This document shows positions 11,106-22,187 of a stretch of DNA of 64,000 nucleotides, piece after piece (position 1 is the first letter of the stretch; each line of letters begins with the position of its first letter). The notes under the pieces are model-generated. The model had not been told where the DNA came from, did not search any database, and worked only from the letters and a program-made list of their open reading frames with translations. This DNA is from Pythium myriotylum (taxonomy: Eukaryota; Oomycota; Peronosporomycetes; Pythiales; Pythiaceae): assembly GCA_023091665.1 (NCBI GenBank), contig JALJCQ010000013.1, positions 930,001 to 994,000 of the forward strand, written 5' to 3'. Made by a program: the position numbers and the translations under genes.

Positions 11106-12896
11106 ATGCCAGTCGGGATGACGTTGCAGCAGCTCTACTCGCAGCCGACGTACCACGGCGACGTCGCCGCCAGTGGACCCATGCCCGTCTCCGCGCCCAT
11201 GGCCAACTCGGTCGCCAGCGCCAGCTCGGCCGCCGCCGCCAAGCGCCCGCCGCCGGTCGCCGCGCCGCCGCGCGTCATGGCCTACCCCGACCACGTGCCG
11301 CCGCCGCAGCAGGCCCCGCAGCACTACGCCTCGCCCTACGGCCAGCTCCCGCCGCCGCACTCGTACGCGCAGTACCACCCCAAGCCGCAGGGCGCCTCGG
11401 AAGAGTACGGCCTCGCCGACCCGCTGCCCTTCGAGTACATGGGCATGCGCAAGTACCCGGACATGGCCAAGGACCAGCAGCAGCCCGACCACCGGTACGC
11501 GCAGTACCCGCCGCCCAACGCCTACGGCGCCCACTCGCCGCACCCGTCCGTGTACGACACGCAGCACGTGCACCCGCCCAAGACCGTCGAGGACCGTGCA
11601 TACCACCAGCCGTACCCGCACGACCGCGCCTACGACGCCTCGGGACACTTCCAGCAGCACGCGCCGTCCTCCATGCCGCCGCACCTGTACGCCAGCGCGC
11701 CCATGAACACCATGTCCCACAACGGCGTCCACCATTCGTTCCCGCCGCTCGTTGACACGTCAGGACTCAAGAAGGAGACGGCCGGCGACCGCGACGTCCA
11801 GCCTTACAGCCCGCACGGCCCCGTGGAGTACGCCGCCGGCCCGGTCTCGGCTCCCGGCGGAGCTACGCAGGAGGCCGTGATCAAGGTCAAGACGCCTCTC
11901 AAGACCAAGTACTGGCGCAACGGCCGCCGCAACCTCCAGTGCTTCCCGTCGTGCAAGGTCTTTGGAGACTACTCGTCGATCAAGATCGAGGACCTCAAGC
12001 AGCACGACTTCATGTGGGGCAAGTGCCGCGGCAGCCTCATCACCGAGGTCACGCTCAACAGCAGCGTGTCGTTCGACGACATTCTCATCCTCGGCCGTGT
12101 CCACTCGCTCGAGAACGTGCCGGTCGCCTTTGAAGAGGCGGTCATTCGTGAGTGCATGCTTGGCCGCATGGTCGAGCCCGACGTCATGGACGGCATGAAG
12201 GACCAGTGGATCACGGGCGAGCGCCTGCCCGACTTTGTCCAGCAGGAAGGTAACACGGCGTGCTACGAGTTCAAGCCAAAGGTGTGGAAGTACACGGAAG
12301 ACATGACCCAGGGCAAGTGCAAGCGCCGCAACGTCAAGTACTACGTCCAGTTTGAGGCCTTCGTGCTCGTCATGTCGGGCGAGCGCCGCTACTACGCCTG
12401 CATCGGCTCGGGCATGTCGACGGCCTTTGAAGTCGGCTCGAGCCGAGTGCTCGCGCGTCAGAAGCGCAAGGCCTCGACGGGTCTCGACGCGAACCCGCTG
12501 TACATGAAGCCTGGCCAGGGCCAGAGCTCCCCGGTGGACACGATGGCGACCAACGTCATGCAGCACCCGATGATGCAGCCGCAGGGAATGATGCCACAGC
12601 ACCCGATGCACCCGCAGATGTACCAGCCCAACTACGCTCCGCAGGGATACCCTCAGTCCCGTGGGCTCGCGCCAGGCATGCCGCACCCGTCGATGATGAA
12701 CCAGATGCACCACGACAACAACGCGGCGTTCAACTACCACCAGGCTCCGCCTCAGCAGCAGCAGCAGCAGCCTATGCCGCCCCAGCCGGCTCCTGTCCAG
12801 ACACCGACGCCTTCGAGTGGCCAGAAGCGCAAGGCCTCTCCGGGCAGCGACCGCTCGGTCAAGGCCAAGAAGACCAAGGAGCCGTCGGCCCTGTAA
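11106..12896 (+). CDS. Orphan nuclear-looking protein with compact core and low-complexity flanks
   Basis: 596 residues from the ATG in CCAAGATGCC at 11106; the frame is open further upstream but without an ATG. Residues 1-260 are rich in Pro, His, Gln, Tyr and Ala (low complexity). Residues about 262-455 form a compact core beginning KTKYWRNGRRNLQCFP and containing HDFMWGKCRGS and KRRNVKYYVQFEAF. After that come Met/Pro/Gln-rich repeats, a Q5 run and a basic tail (KAKKTKEP) resembling a nuclear localisation signal. Glutamine/proline-rich flanks around a basic globular core are the usual layout of a transcription regulator, but I do not recognise the core family. Function unknown; nuclear role inferred only. 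Confidence 0.7.
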   Translation: MPVGMTLQQLYSQPTYHGDVAASGPMPVSAPMANSVASASSAAAAKRPPPVAAPPRVMAYPDHVPPPQQAPQHYASPYGQLPPPHSYAQYHPKPQGASEEYGLADPLPFEYMGMRKYPDMAKDQQQPDHRYAQYPPPNAYGAHSPHPSVYDTQHVHPPKTVEDRAYHQPYPHDRAYDASGHFQQHAPSSMPPHLYASAPMNTMSHNGVHHSFPPLVDTSGLKKETAGDRDVQPYSPHGPVEYAAGPVSAPGGATQEAVIKVKTPLKTKYWRNGRRNLQCFPSCKVFGDYSSIKIEDLKQHDFMWGKCRGSLITEVTLNSSVSFDDILILGRVHSLENVPVAFEEAVIRECMLGRMVEPDVMDGMKDQWITGERLPDFVQQEGNTACYEFKPKVWKYTEDMTQGKCKRRNVKYYVQFEAFVLVMSGERRYYACIGSGMSTAFEVGSSRVLARQKRKASTGLDANPLYMKPGQGQSSPVDTMATNVMQHPMMQPQGMMPQHPMHPQMYQPNYAPQGYPQSRGLAPGMPHPSMMNQMHHDNNAAFNYHQAPPQQQQQQPMPPQPAPVQTPTPSSGQKRKASPGSDRSVKAKKTKEPSAL

Positions 12897-13298
12897 GCTC
12901 TCCTTGCGTGAGTCGATGTTGATATCTGCCCCTCCCCCCGACATTCCGAGTCAGGAATGTACATACCTCAGCCGGCGCTGTCGTGCTCCCTCTCGCGTCC
13001 TCTTTGCGGTCGTGAGACGGTGGCGACGCGCGCGAGAGAAGACCGCCATCGGTGTTAGGAACTTAGCCAACGCAGCAGTAGGGACCCCCCATATTTATTC
13101 GGAGCACGGCCCACCAGAGAAAACCCAAAACATGTCAGCGTTTTTCCCCTCCCTCCCTCCCTTCCTCCCATATTCCTCCATATCCAATAGTTCCTTATTC
13201 GTATCCGATTCCACCGAAAACAACTTCAACCGACTAAGTTCGCACTCTTAACTCAGTACGTTTCCCTTCGTCTTCCTTCCTTCTCCCCGAAAGGCACG
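12897..13298. other. Intergenic region
   Basis: About 400 bases between two same-strand genes. No gene seen. The last 150 bases are rich in C/T runs (for example around 13150-13170 and 13260-13290), as in other leaders in this window. Confidence 0.6.
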
Positions 13299-15029
13299 AT
13301 GCGCTGGTGTCGACCACTGCTGGCGACGCTGCTTCTCGCGGCCCCGAGCCCTCGCGCCGCCGCGGCCGCCGCCGTGTTCGCGCGCGATGGGAAGGGGCGT
13401 CCTGTGAGCTGGTTCGTGGTCTACAAGCTGCCGATGCTGGCGCGCCGCGGCGGCCGAAGCGACGTGGCGCCGACGCCGTGCGACTGCGCGCCGCCCGACT
13501 GCGCGCAGCTGCCGACGGCGTCGCTGGACGTCCAGGCGCGCGCCTCCGGGCTCTGCTACCTCTACGCGGACTCGAGCAACGCGACGCTGCGCCACTTCCG
13601 CGAGCTCGGGTACGACTGCCTCGGACAAGGTGGAGATGACCCGGTGAGCCACACGCTGCGCCACGTTCAGCCCAAGGAGATCGGTTCCGAGGCCAAGTAC
13701 TGGGCGATCTACAACGACCAGCTCAACGGTATCGCCGCGAGCTACTCGCCACCAGCGGATCGTGGGGTTGAGCGCGTGTCGGGTGTCGTGGATACGGGGA
13801 AACGCGTGTGTTCTGGAGGCGACGACTTCAGCGCACACGCCAAAGGCGCTGTCGCCTTTGATGGAGTTGACGGAGGGTTCTTGCTACAGACATCAACACC
13901 AAATTTTCCCGATCCGTCACCCGTAGGTGAAGGACGCGCAGACAAGTTTATACCACTGGGCTGCCAGAAGACCAACAACGTCCAGTTTGCTCAGCACATG
14001 GTCGGTCTCTCGATCGACATGGCGCAGATGAACGCGCTCGGTCAGCAATTACAGGCCGCGCGGCTTTGCTCTGGAAATTTCTATCAGGACTTGCGGACGG
14101 TTCTTGCGAGCAAGGAGTTCTTAGAGGACGGAGGGATGCCCGAGCGCAATGCTAACTTCAGTGAGTTATTCAAAGCTCTCTTGGATCCTACCTTAGAGGA
14201 GGTCGACACCTCGCCGACGGCCAAAATGCACCTGCGGAGTGTTCCCGCTGGTCAAAACCCAGTAAAGCGATCGACAGTGTACCGTCCTGGACTTGAAGCA
14301 CAGTCACTTCTAGATCAGGAACGCGCGGACATAGAGGAGATCACTACCACCATCACAGTGACGGTGAAGACTCCTCGGGCCGCCGTTCCTCCATGGGCAC
14401 TCGTTGCCGAAGTACTGGAATCTGACATGAGTGTTGCGACGTGGTGGGACGGCGGATTTGGTATTCCGAACATTTGTGCTGGAGACGTGTACATGAATGC
14501 AAGCGAGCGATTCTGTCTCGATAATGCTGGTCATGGGGTTGAACTCAACAGCAATGGTACCGCCAAGTTCAACGTAGAGAACCTTGTGGAGGCAGGCTGG
14601 TTTCTACCCAACTCAACAGATAAAACGTATTGGCATCTCGTGGGAGGTTCGAAGAAAGACGGTAATCACGCTAAGTGGGGAGTGTCGACGCCTCGATTCG
14701 ACTCGGTGACTGGGCAGATCACCAATTTAGTCACATTTGGTGATCTCAACATGGAAGGCTATCCTTGCTCGACTTCGTGCAATGGGTCTCAGGCAGGCCG
14801 CGGTGGCTCGTTCCTCACGTTCGATCAACCGCAACTTCACTCAAGTATCGTCCACTCGCTGGTTAGCAAAGCATGCCCCTGTTTATCACCAAGCGCAGCC
14901 GACGACTCGTCGTTTGCGAACCTGCGAATGTGCCGCATGGGCTGCTGGCATAAAGTTGAGGACCACTACGATGCTTCCAAACTACCTGTGATGACCAAAG
15001 ACGCGGCATCGTATTGGAATCGCAGCTGA
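13299..15029 (+). CDS. DNase II-like acid endonuclease, secreted or lysosomal
   Basis: 576 residues in one exon. DNase II enzymes cut double-stranded DNA at acid pH without metal, using two HxK motifs in a phospholipase-D-like fold. The N-terminus (MRWCRPLLATLLLAAP then an alanine run) is a signal peptide. It is followed by SWFVVYKLP, which matches the start of the DNase II fold. The first catalytic block is SAHAKGAVAF with the following TSTPNFPDP; the second is GNHAKWGVSTP, near codon 455. Many cysteines fit an extracytoplasmic, disulphide-bonded protein. It is longer than animal DNase II (about 360 residues) because of a roughly 150-residue insertion before the second HxK block. Whether it acts in lysosomes or outside the cell cannot be told. 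Confidence 0.8.
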   Translation: MRWCRPLLATLLLAAPSPRAAAAAAVFARDGKGRPVSWFVVYKLPMLARRGGRSDVAPTPCDCAPPDCAQLPTASLDVQARASGLCYLYADSSNATLRHFRELGYDCLGQGGDDPVSHTLRHVQPKEIGSEAKYWAIYNDQLNGIAASYSPPADRGVERVSGVVDTGKRVCSGGDDFSAHAKGAVAFDGVDGGFLLQTSTPNFPDPSPVGEGRADKFIPLGCQKTNNVQFAQHMVGLSIDMAQMNALGQQLQAARLCSGNFYQDLRTVLASKEFLEDGGMPERNANFSELFKALLDPTLEEVDTSPTAKMHLRSVPAGQNPVKRSTVYRPGLEAQSLLDQERADIEEITTTITVTVKTPRAAVPPWALVAEVLESDMSVATWWDGGFGIPNICAGDVYMNASERFCLDNAGHGVELNSNGTAKFNVENLVEAGWFLPNSTDKTYWHLVGGSKKDGNHAKWGVSTPRFDSVTGQITNLVTFGDLNMEGYPCSTSCNGSQAGRGGSFLTFDQPQLHSSIVHSLVSKACPCLSPSAADDSSFANLRMCRMGCWHKVEDHYDASKLPVMTKDAASYWNRS

Positions 15030-15693
15030 ATTGTATTTATTGCATGTGTTGTCCAACACGACTGAACGACAGCGGTCAATAGGTTTGCTGAGTGTGAAGT
15101 CATCGCTTCCGTGATCAGGATACAATGTTGGGCATCGTGGGCTAAAATGTACCACCGAAAATGGGTTTCTTGTCTCGTGTGAAACGTAAGGTGGCTTTGA
15201 CCTCAAATACGTGTCCCTCGACGCTCATGTTGACGTTGGAGTCTGAATCGGTACGCTTCATCGAAGCTATGAGAGAGAAGAGAAAGTGGTCTGCATTACG
15301 GTTTGACGAACTATTCGTAGACCTTCGATTGCGAATAAAGGTGTTGTATGCATACTTGCTACACTTGATGCCGCCAGAGATCGACTGTATCAAGAGTGGA
15401 GATCCGGCTAATACGGTAATCCCTTCTCCCGGATTGAATCAGAGTTTTGTAGTCGGAGAGAGCCCGTCGAGCACAACGGCTACATCCCTCATTATCCCAA
15501 CGGCTACTCTCAACGAAAACAAACAAGACGGATGTGATTCCTACTTTGCAGTACGTGACAATGAGCCGTCCGTGACAAAAATACCTCGAGATTCTCTTGC
15601 ATCCAAGTTTGGGGATCGATCCTGGTGCCTTCATTTTAGTACGAGAGAACCAATCGGCCCCCACAAGCAACCAGCTTGCACGCAGCGACAGCC
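15030..15693. other. Intergenic region upstream of the CDPK gene
   Basis: About 660 bases. A plus-strand ORF of up to 237 codons begins at 15161 and overlaps the first kinase exon in another frame; it has no recognisable domain and I do not annotate it as a gene. The rest would be the 3' end of the DNase gene and the kinase promoter. Confidence 0.5.
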
Positions 15694-18139
15694 ATGGGCT
15701 GCATCAACTCTTATGCAGACGCCTCTCGGCCCAATTTGTTCCAGCGCAACCTATGCGTCCATAACAAGCAGCCGGCGTCCGATGTCTATACGATTATCAG
15801 CGAGCTGGGGAAAGGGGCTTTTGGCGTTGTCGAAAAGGTGCAACACAAGAAGACCAACGAGTTCTTCGCAATGAAGACTGTGACGTTCGCCAAAGGTAGC
15901 CAGCGAAGCGAGTTCGAAAGAGAAATGGACATTCTACGCGGATTACACCACCCCAATATTGTCAAAATGGTCGAAACCTTTGAAGGTACGAGATACTCTA
16001 GTTCTGTAGTGCAGAATCTGTGGCTTATAGTGCTCTACACAGACGACCATCACTTTTACATCATCATGGAACTCTGCACAGATGGCACTGTGAGTGCATT
16101 TTGTCCCTCTAGAAATATCTGTCGCCTACAAATTCTAACCGATGATGTTTAGCTGCTAGATATGGTCAAGCGTCGAGGCTGCGAGTTTCCTGAGACTGAA
16201 GTGAAGGATCAAATTGCGAAACTTGCGTCTGTCATCCAGTACCTCCACTCACGTTTCATTTGCGTGCGTCGGGTTTACACATTCTTAGTGCGTCGAGATT
16301 AATCGCCTCTTTTGTATTCTAGCATCGTGACCTCAAGCTGGAGAATATTCTCCACGAGTCTCCGGAACTTGGTGGAGAGACCAAACTATGCGAGTGCGTA
16401 GATCCACTGGCTTTGATTTTGCTCACTTGCATAACCGTGTCACAGCTTTGGTGCTAGCACGCTCTTCCGCATGGGTGTGACAATGCGCAAGGTCCTCGGC
16501 TCCGTGGTTTATATGGCGGTTCGTCCTCGCCATGTTTGATAGAGTTAGCATGTATTTCACGTTGTGTACCTCGCAGCCTGAGGTGCTCGAGGGCAACTAC
16601 ACTCAGTCTTGCGATCTATGGAGCCTCGGCGTCATCATGGTAGCACATTTGCATTTAGAAAGCTCGCACCAAAAGGCTCACCATTCCTGAACCCTGCAGT
16701 ATATGCTCTTGAGCAACAAACCACCATTCTATGGGCCGACTGAAGACGAGCTCATCGAGAAGATCTTCGAGGCTAAAGTCTCCTTCGACGACCCCGTGTG
16801 GCAAAACATCTCCCCCGAGGCAAAGGCTCTGATTAAGAAGCTCCTTAACGTAGGCAAAGTTGATTATGATTGAAGTAGGGCAGCGCGAACTGATCAAGGG
16901 TTTGCGTGTCCATAGCCTGACCCAGCGACTCGATACACCGCCAGTCAGGTGCTCTCGCACCCGTGGATCAAGTCGTTATGTCAAGGTGTTCCCGCCTACA
17001 TTTACGATGAATTTGTGCCGCGCATCAAGGCTTTCTGCAACTATTCGGCGTTTCAGCGGGCGGCATTAGTCGCTATTGCGTTTGTGATGCCGTCCTCCAA
17101 GATCCATACCCACGCCTGCGTCTACAACGAACTCAACGTAGCCCACGTGAGTAACAACTTGCCCGATAGAATCAAATGCAGATGGCTCACTAATATTGAA
17201 ATCGCCCATTAAGAACGGCATCCTCACACTGCAAGAACTACAGGACTCACCGGCGCTTAAGCGTTTCAACCTCGACTTTGACAAGATCTACCAAGCGTGA
17301 GTCACCGCCTTCAATCGCAAGATGACCCTAACAATCTCACTGCCGTTGTCTATGTAAATAGACTAGATCAGCAGCACGAAAAAGGTGTGAACCTGCTTGA
17401 GTTCGTTGCAGCAACGCTTAGTCCTGAGGATATCACCAATGAGACCCATTTGCGCGCGGCCTTCCGTATCTTTGATCGCAAGCATGAAGGTGGGATCACG
17501 CATCAGGACCTGCTGGCTTTACTAGGCCAGCATTTTGATGAAGCCGCATGCCAAGAAATGGTTAAGCGCACAGACGCTGACCGTGATGGCAAGATCGGGT
17601 TCGAGGACTTTCGCAAGCTCCTCAAACTCACGACACGTTTTATGAGGCCGTCAAGTCGCTCTCGGACGGGTCTCGACCGTTGCGGCAACGTCACGCCGAC
17701 AAAAAGCGATCCAGGATCGTCACCTTTCGGACGAATCGGCGGTCGTCACTCCATAGGAGGCCGCAGCAACTCGTCTGTAGACCTCGAGTCCGCGACAATG
17801 AAGACTCCGCCACGTCAGGCCCTCGAGCGTCGTCGGAGTTCTGCACCCCAACATCATGTCCCAGAAGTGTTGGCCGTGATGCGAGCTGACAGCATTCGCC
17901 AAGAACAAGCTGCTCAAGAGATCGCCCATGCATCGCGAGCTGACGCCCTCAAAAGGATCCAAAGTCTGTCGCAAGACGTTCACCAAGCAACTGCTCTGAA
18001 AGAGTCGTTCAGCAAAGAAGGAAACCCGGCAGAGGAAGACGACCACGCGACGCCAACGAGTGCCGCGGGCGTGGATATCGAGTTGGCCGTCCAACCGGTG
18101 GATGGAACTGCCCTGACGGCCCAGCAAGTCGCCCACTAG
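15694..18139 (+). CDS. Calcium-dependent protein kinase (CDPK), ten exons
   Basis: Proposed exons: 15694-15985, 16043-16089, 16153-16263, 16323-16393, 16446-16518, 16577-16639, 16700-16849, 16916-17146, 17214-17296, 17362-18139. They sum to 1899 bases (632 residues) and all phases agree. The start MGCINS is a myristoylation/palmitoylation signal. Kinase motifs follow: GKGAFG glycine loop, AMKTV lysine, HRDLKLEN catalytic loop (split by an intron), DFGAS and YMAPE. After the kinase comes the junction and a calmodulin-like EF-hand domain. EF-hand 4 (DADRDGKIGFEDF) is canonical; EF-hand 3 (DRKHEGGITHQDL) and the two before it lack several ligand residues. The last about 180 residues are a disordered, Arg/Ser-rich tail. 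CDPKs are absent from animals and fungi; they couple calcium to phosphorylation. Substrates unknown. Confidence 0.88.
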
Positions 18140-18223
18140 ATCTAGATGAGGAAGTAGATCAACAAGTTCATTTGTAGAATTCCTACTGTTACTTTATTCA
18201 AAGACACGACAAGGAAGTGCTGC

Positions 18224-20906
18224 TCAGGACGTCGGCGGACTCAGCGGCGCCGCTGGAGGTGCTGCTGGCGTGGGGTTGGCTTTCTTCTGTTGCGCAGCCT
18301 TGAGCTTGATGAGGAACTGCAGCGCCTCGACCCACTCGGTCCGTTTTGATTTCTTCTGCTCACTGCTCTCACCATCGGTGATCTACAAACACACATAAAA
18401 AGAACACATTGAGATCATGGGTGGTTGGTAGCTAAGACCGTGGCACTGAGATCTCACCTCTAAGTCCAATGTTCGGTTCGAGCCGTCATCGTACTCGATC
18501 GAAAAGCAGAACGGCTCCCGCGTGGGTTGCTTGGCGCGCTCAAAGACCTTGGTGTTCTGTCCTAAGACGATTCGTATCACTGTGCGCGTCGGGATGGAAG
18601 CCTTGGCGAGCTGCGCACTCGCCTTGCGGTAGTGCAAGTACTCAAGATCGGCCGAGCACCATACGAAACGCACATGGGGCTTGCCAAAGCGTCCGTACTT
18701 GACAAAGAGACTGCCGTTCTTGAGCAAATCCATGCGCCTGCGGATCATGTCGCTGCCGCTCTTGGCTGGCTGGGTCGCTGGAGCAGGCGGAACAGAGACT
18801 TTCGTCACTTGTGGAGGCTCGTCGGTCGCGGGGTTGAGCTGCTTGGGCGGAGGCAATGGCACGACAGGGGCGATTGGAACACTAGAAGGCTTGGAACTAG
18901 CGTTAAATACCAGCGACATGGTCGTGGTCTGCTGAGCAGCGTTCGGGTGCGGGTACTGCCTCGAGTCCGGGGCCTCACTGTCGAGCTCACTGTCGCTTTC
19001 GCTGCCGGACTCGGCCATGGATGCCGCGCCGCTGCTGGCACCACCTCCGCTGCGGTTACTGTGGCTTGACGCTGTGGAGTTGGCAGCTTTCGATGTCGCG
19101 CTTCTCTTGCTACGAGCCACACCCGAGTGCGACTTGGATCGTGGCGGCATCGGAGTCGGCAGGGACGAGAGCTGTCGGATTTGTGCTTTCAGCTGCTCGG
19201 CGTCCTGCTTCTGCTCCACGAGTCGCTTTTCGAGCAGTTGAACAGTCTGTTTTTGCGTTTCCATCATTTCTTGGAGATCCGCAGCCGTGTTGGACGCGAA
19301 CACCGTGCTCTCACGCATGACAGTGAGGCAGCCGACAGCACAGTCAACGCCCCGTTTGCGAACCTCATCGACGGCCTCCTGGAAGAGCTGCCTCGCCTCG
19401 CGTCGTTCGTCGTCTTCGTCGTCCTCGCTCTCATCCTCGTGTGTGATGGCATTTCTCGATACCTCACCTGTCAGTAGCAGCTTCTCTACGAGTTCCTCGC
19501 AAACTCCCCAGTCCAGTGGCTCGTTGTAGCTTTGCTTGGCCTGCAGATGCGCCACTTGCGCCAGCATCTCGACGCGTTCTTTGTGCCACAGCGTCTGGTC
19601 CTTCTGGAACTTGGCAATCAGCGCATTCGAGGCTTTGAGTTCGCTTTCAATCTGCACGAGTCGCGCCTTAAGCTCAAAGTTCGCGGCTTCGAGCTCACTG
19701 TTGGTCTTCTCGAGCACGGCGAGCCGCTTCTCTGTGTCCACCTCCGAGTTGACGGCCACGTCGACCGAGACCTCGGAGCAACGCTGCATGAAGCGGCAGG
19801 TCGAGATCGACTCGTCCACGAACTCGCTCTCCGGGTTTAGTGTCGCGATGAAGACCGACTTGCAGTTGCCGCCGAGGCTGCCGCGCAGCACGGACGTGAG
19901 CATCGAGTTGCGATAGGGCACATGGAAGCTCTTGGCGAGAGCCGACGCCCCGCTCTTCTTGGCCGTGCGCAGCGAGAGGATGACTTGCTCGAGGTGGTGG
20001 AGCGATAGGTTGATATGCTTCCCCTCGGCACGCATTCGCTGCGTGCCTTCACGCTTGTACACGCGTTCGGATCCGGCGAGGTCCACGAGGTGCAGCTTGG
20101 AGGTCACAATCACCTCCGAGTCCACGGGTCGCGCCTCGATCATGACGCTGAAGATCGAGTGCGAGCGTGATGAGGCCTGGTTCATCGGTGTGTCGCTTGT
20201 CACGCGGTTCATATTGCCCAGGAAGAGCAGGTTCAGCGCTTCTTCCTCCGACACGGCCTCATACACGCCCAGGTTGCGGAAGTGCATCTCGCCTTCCTCG
20301 TCGTCCATGAGCAGCACCTTAGTCCACTCCTCGATGGGGCGGTCCGTGTGCGACCGATCCAGCAGATCGTACACGTTCTCGTTGTAGATCTCGAGGTACG
20401 AGATGTAGCAGGCGTACCGCACGGCCGTCGCGCGGCGCTCAAACTCTTCGAAGATCGTCGAGAGAACTCGCGGGATGATACCGCGGTCAGCGTAGTGCTC
20501 GCCGCCCGTGATTGTGTACGTCTTGCCCGAGCCCGTTTGGCCGTACGCAAGGATTGTGCCATTGTAGCCATCCAACGCGCTGTACACGATGTCTCGGCAG
20601 ACCGTGTCGAAGACCTCGTCCTGCGAGACGCCCGGATCGAAAATGTTGGAGTACTGGAATTGCAGTAACTCGCGCTGCTTCAGGGACAAGCGCTCGCTCG
20701 AGCCGAGCTCGTCGTCTCCGGGCGGCGGGAAGGAAATGCGCGCGGCCGTCTGCGAGCCATTGTCCAGTTTCTCTTCGGTGGAGCTGTTAGTGAGAGAACG
20801 GTGAGTAGGGAGCGTAGGCAGACCCACCGAGATAGAACTTGGCACACTCATGGTTTCGCCGCGGTGGGCGAATCCGAGCGAACGTCGCGATATTCCATTT
20901 GACCAT
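18224..20906 (-). CDS. Kinesin-9-like (KIF6/KIF9) motor with C-terminal PH-like domain
   Basis: Proposed exons on the minus strand: 20906-20828, 20772-18458, 18382-18224; 2553 bases, 850 residues. The first exon supplies FARIRPPRR, the missing first motor strand; an alternative start at 20851 would lack it. Motor motifs: GQTGSGKT P-loop, NQASSRSH switch I, DLAGSER switch II and PYRNSMLTSVLR. GYNGTILAYGQTGSGK and ESISTCRF resemble kinesin-9. Coiled coils follow, then a Ser/Pro-rich linker. The C-terminal about 110 residues (from KNGSLFVKYG to EWVEALQFL, split by the last intron) have the beta-strand run and final Trp helix of a PH domain. Kinesin-9 proteins usually act in flagella. The exact splice site of intron 1 is uncertain by 11 bases. 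Confidence 0.85.
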
Positions 20907-21053
20907 GTTGGTTCTAGTGAGCCATTGGATGCTTTGCTACGTGAGCGTTTGGAGGCACCGCGTCATTTTTAGCGGGTCTAGAATTCTGCGATTCAGTCAA
21001 GAGACATGTAACGGTCTCAAATGCCACACGATTCGATTGCGGACGCTAACAAG

Positions 21054-21969
21054 CTAGAACGCAAGGGAGAGCGCAGTGTGTACGTCGGTGTCGGTGAAAA
21101 GCTAAAATCGCCAAGGGCACGTTAGTGAGAAGAAGACAAGCTGAGGGTTGGCGCGATCGGTACCTGATTGAATCCCTCATAGTCTAGCGCTGTCTCTTCA
21201 TTGTGCGTCCACGCCGGGAACTGAGCTGCAATAGCAGCCTTCAACTCGAGTCGCGATTGAGCTGGCGAAACAGCGTGGAGAGTCCTGGAGAAATCGTCGA
21301 CGGACACGCGACCATCGCGATCGGCGTCATACGCGAGGAAAAGAACTACAGTCAAGGCTGCTTAGGAACCATCTTAACAACTCAACTTGAGTCATTTCAG
21401 CCAACGCACCCTTGCGCTTGATGGCGACGGGCTGCTTGACGCTGAAGACGCTCAGCAGCGTGAGAAACGCGTCGAAAGTCACTCGAGTGCTGCGCGTGTC
21501 GAGGGCCCGGGGGGATTTTACTGACCGTGAGTCTTTTGACTCGAGACCGTTTGAATGAAAAACAATTGACTGAAGCACGAGCCTGGGGAACGCCGAGCAG
21601 GCCAGCTCGGGAGTGGACAGACATGCGGCAAAGGAGGCATGGGCGAGCGAGTCAACTGGGAGTAAACTCGCAAATCGCTTCTTGATCCGCCCCAACTCCT
21701 TTCTAGAGACTACACCGCCGTCTTTCTTTTCACTATCTCCATAGCCAAAGACCCGAGGAAAGATGGCGCGTACATGGCATGGTGATCCCAGGCACGAACT
21801 CGACCAGTTTGTCCGAGAGCAGCGCCGCCTTCTCCTCGCTCGTCAGCGGCTTGCTCGTCGCTCCAGCGACCACCGCCACCGCTGCAACTGCTGGCTCATC
21901 TGCCACCGCTGGTGACGCTGCAGTAGTCGCCTTCGCGTCGTGCCTGCCCGGTCGAAGCCTCTTGAGCAT
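21054..21969 (-). CDS. Calcineurin-B-like EF-hand protein
   Basis: Proposed exons (minus): 21969-21774, 21709-21410, 21345-21164, 21101-21054; 726 bases, 241 residues, phases consistent. After an Ala-rich 60-residue N-terminal extension comes MPFSRKELGRIKKRF, the hallmark entry helix of calcineurin B and its relatives. Then follow degenerate EF-hand 1-2, the LTLLSVFS segment of EF-hand 2, and a canonical loop DADRDGRVSVDDF (EF-hand 3). EF-hand 4 is degenerate. Without an N-terminal MG it is not myristoylated like true calcineurin B. It could be a regulatory subunit of a PP2B-like phosphatase or a CIB/CHP-type calcium sensor. The start could also lie at 22095. About 40 residues in exon 2 (PRLVLQ to DTRS) fit the family poorly and may hide another small intron. 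Confidence 0.7.
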
Positions 21970-22187
21970 CGTGGAACAATGGAGCTCCTCAAGATCCGCG
22001 TCGCTTCGCGTCACTCGTTTCCGATTGGCTAGAACTTCTCCTCTATCAACCTTTACACCAATCACATACCTCACAAGAGAGACCATCACTCTCAATTGAG
22101 CTCCTCACGAGGTTCCTCCGTTGCACATCATCTCGAGACCCCTTGATTTCACGGCCCTCTCCTCTCCTCCCCTCCTCCTCCTCCTCC
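21970..22187. promoter_or_regulatory. Bidirectional promoter region
   Basis: 218 bases separate the divergent start codons of the calcineurin-B-like gene (minus) and the GFA/CENP-V gene (plus). The 45 bases before the plus-strand ATG are almost pure C/T (CTCCTCC repeats). It must hold both promoters unless the minus gene starts further upstream. Confidence 0.5.

Noticed and set aside
11760..12944. 394-codon minus-strand ORF over the orphan protein
   Set aside because: Antisense shadow with Arg/Leu/His bias and no domain.
15161..15874. 237-codon plus-strand ORF before the CDPK
   Set aside because: It overlaps the first CDPK exon in another frame and shows no recognisable domain.
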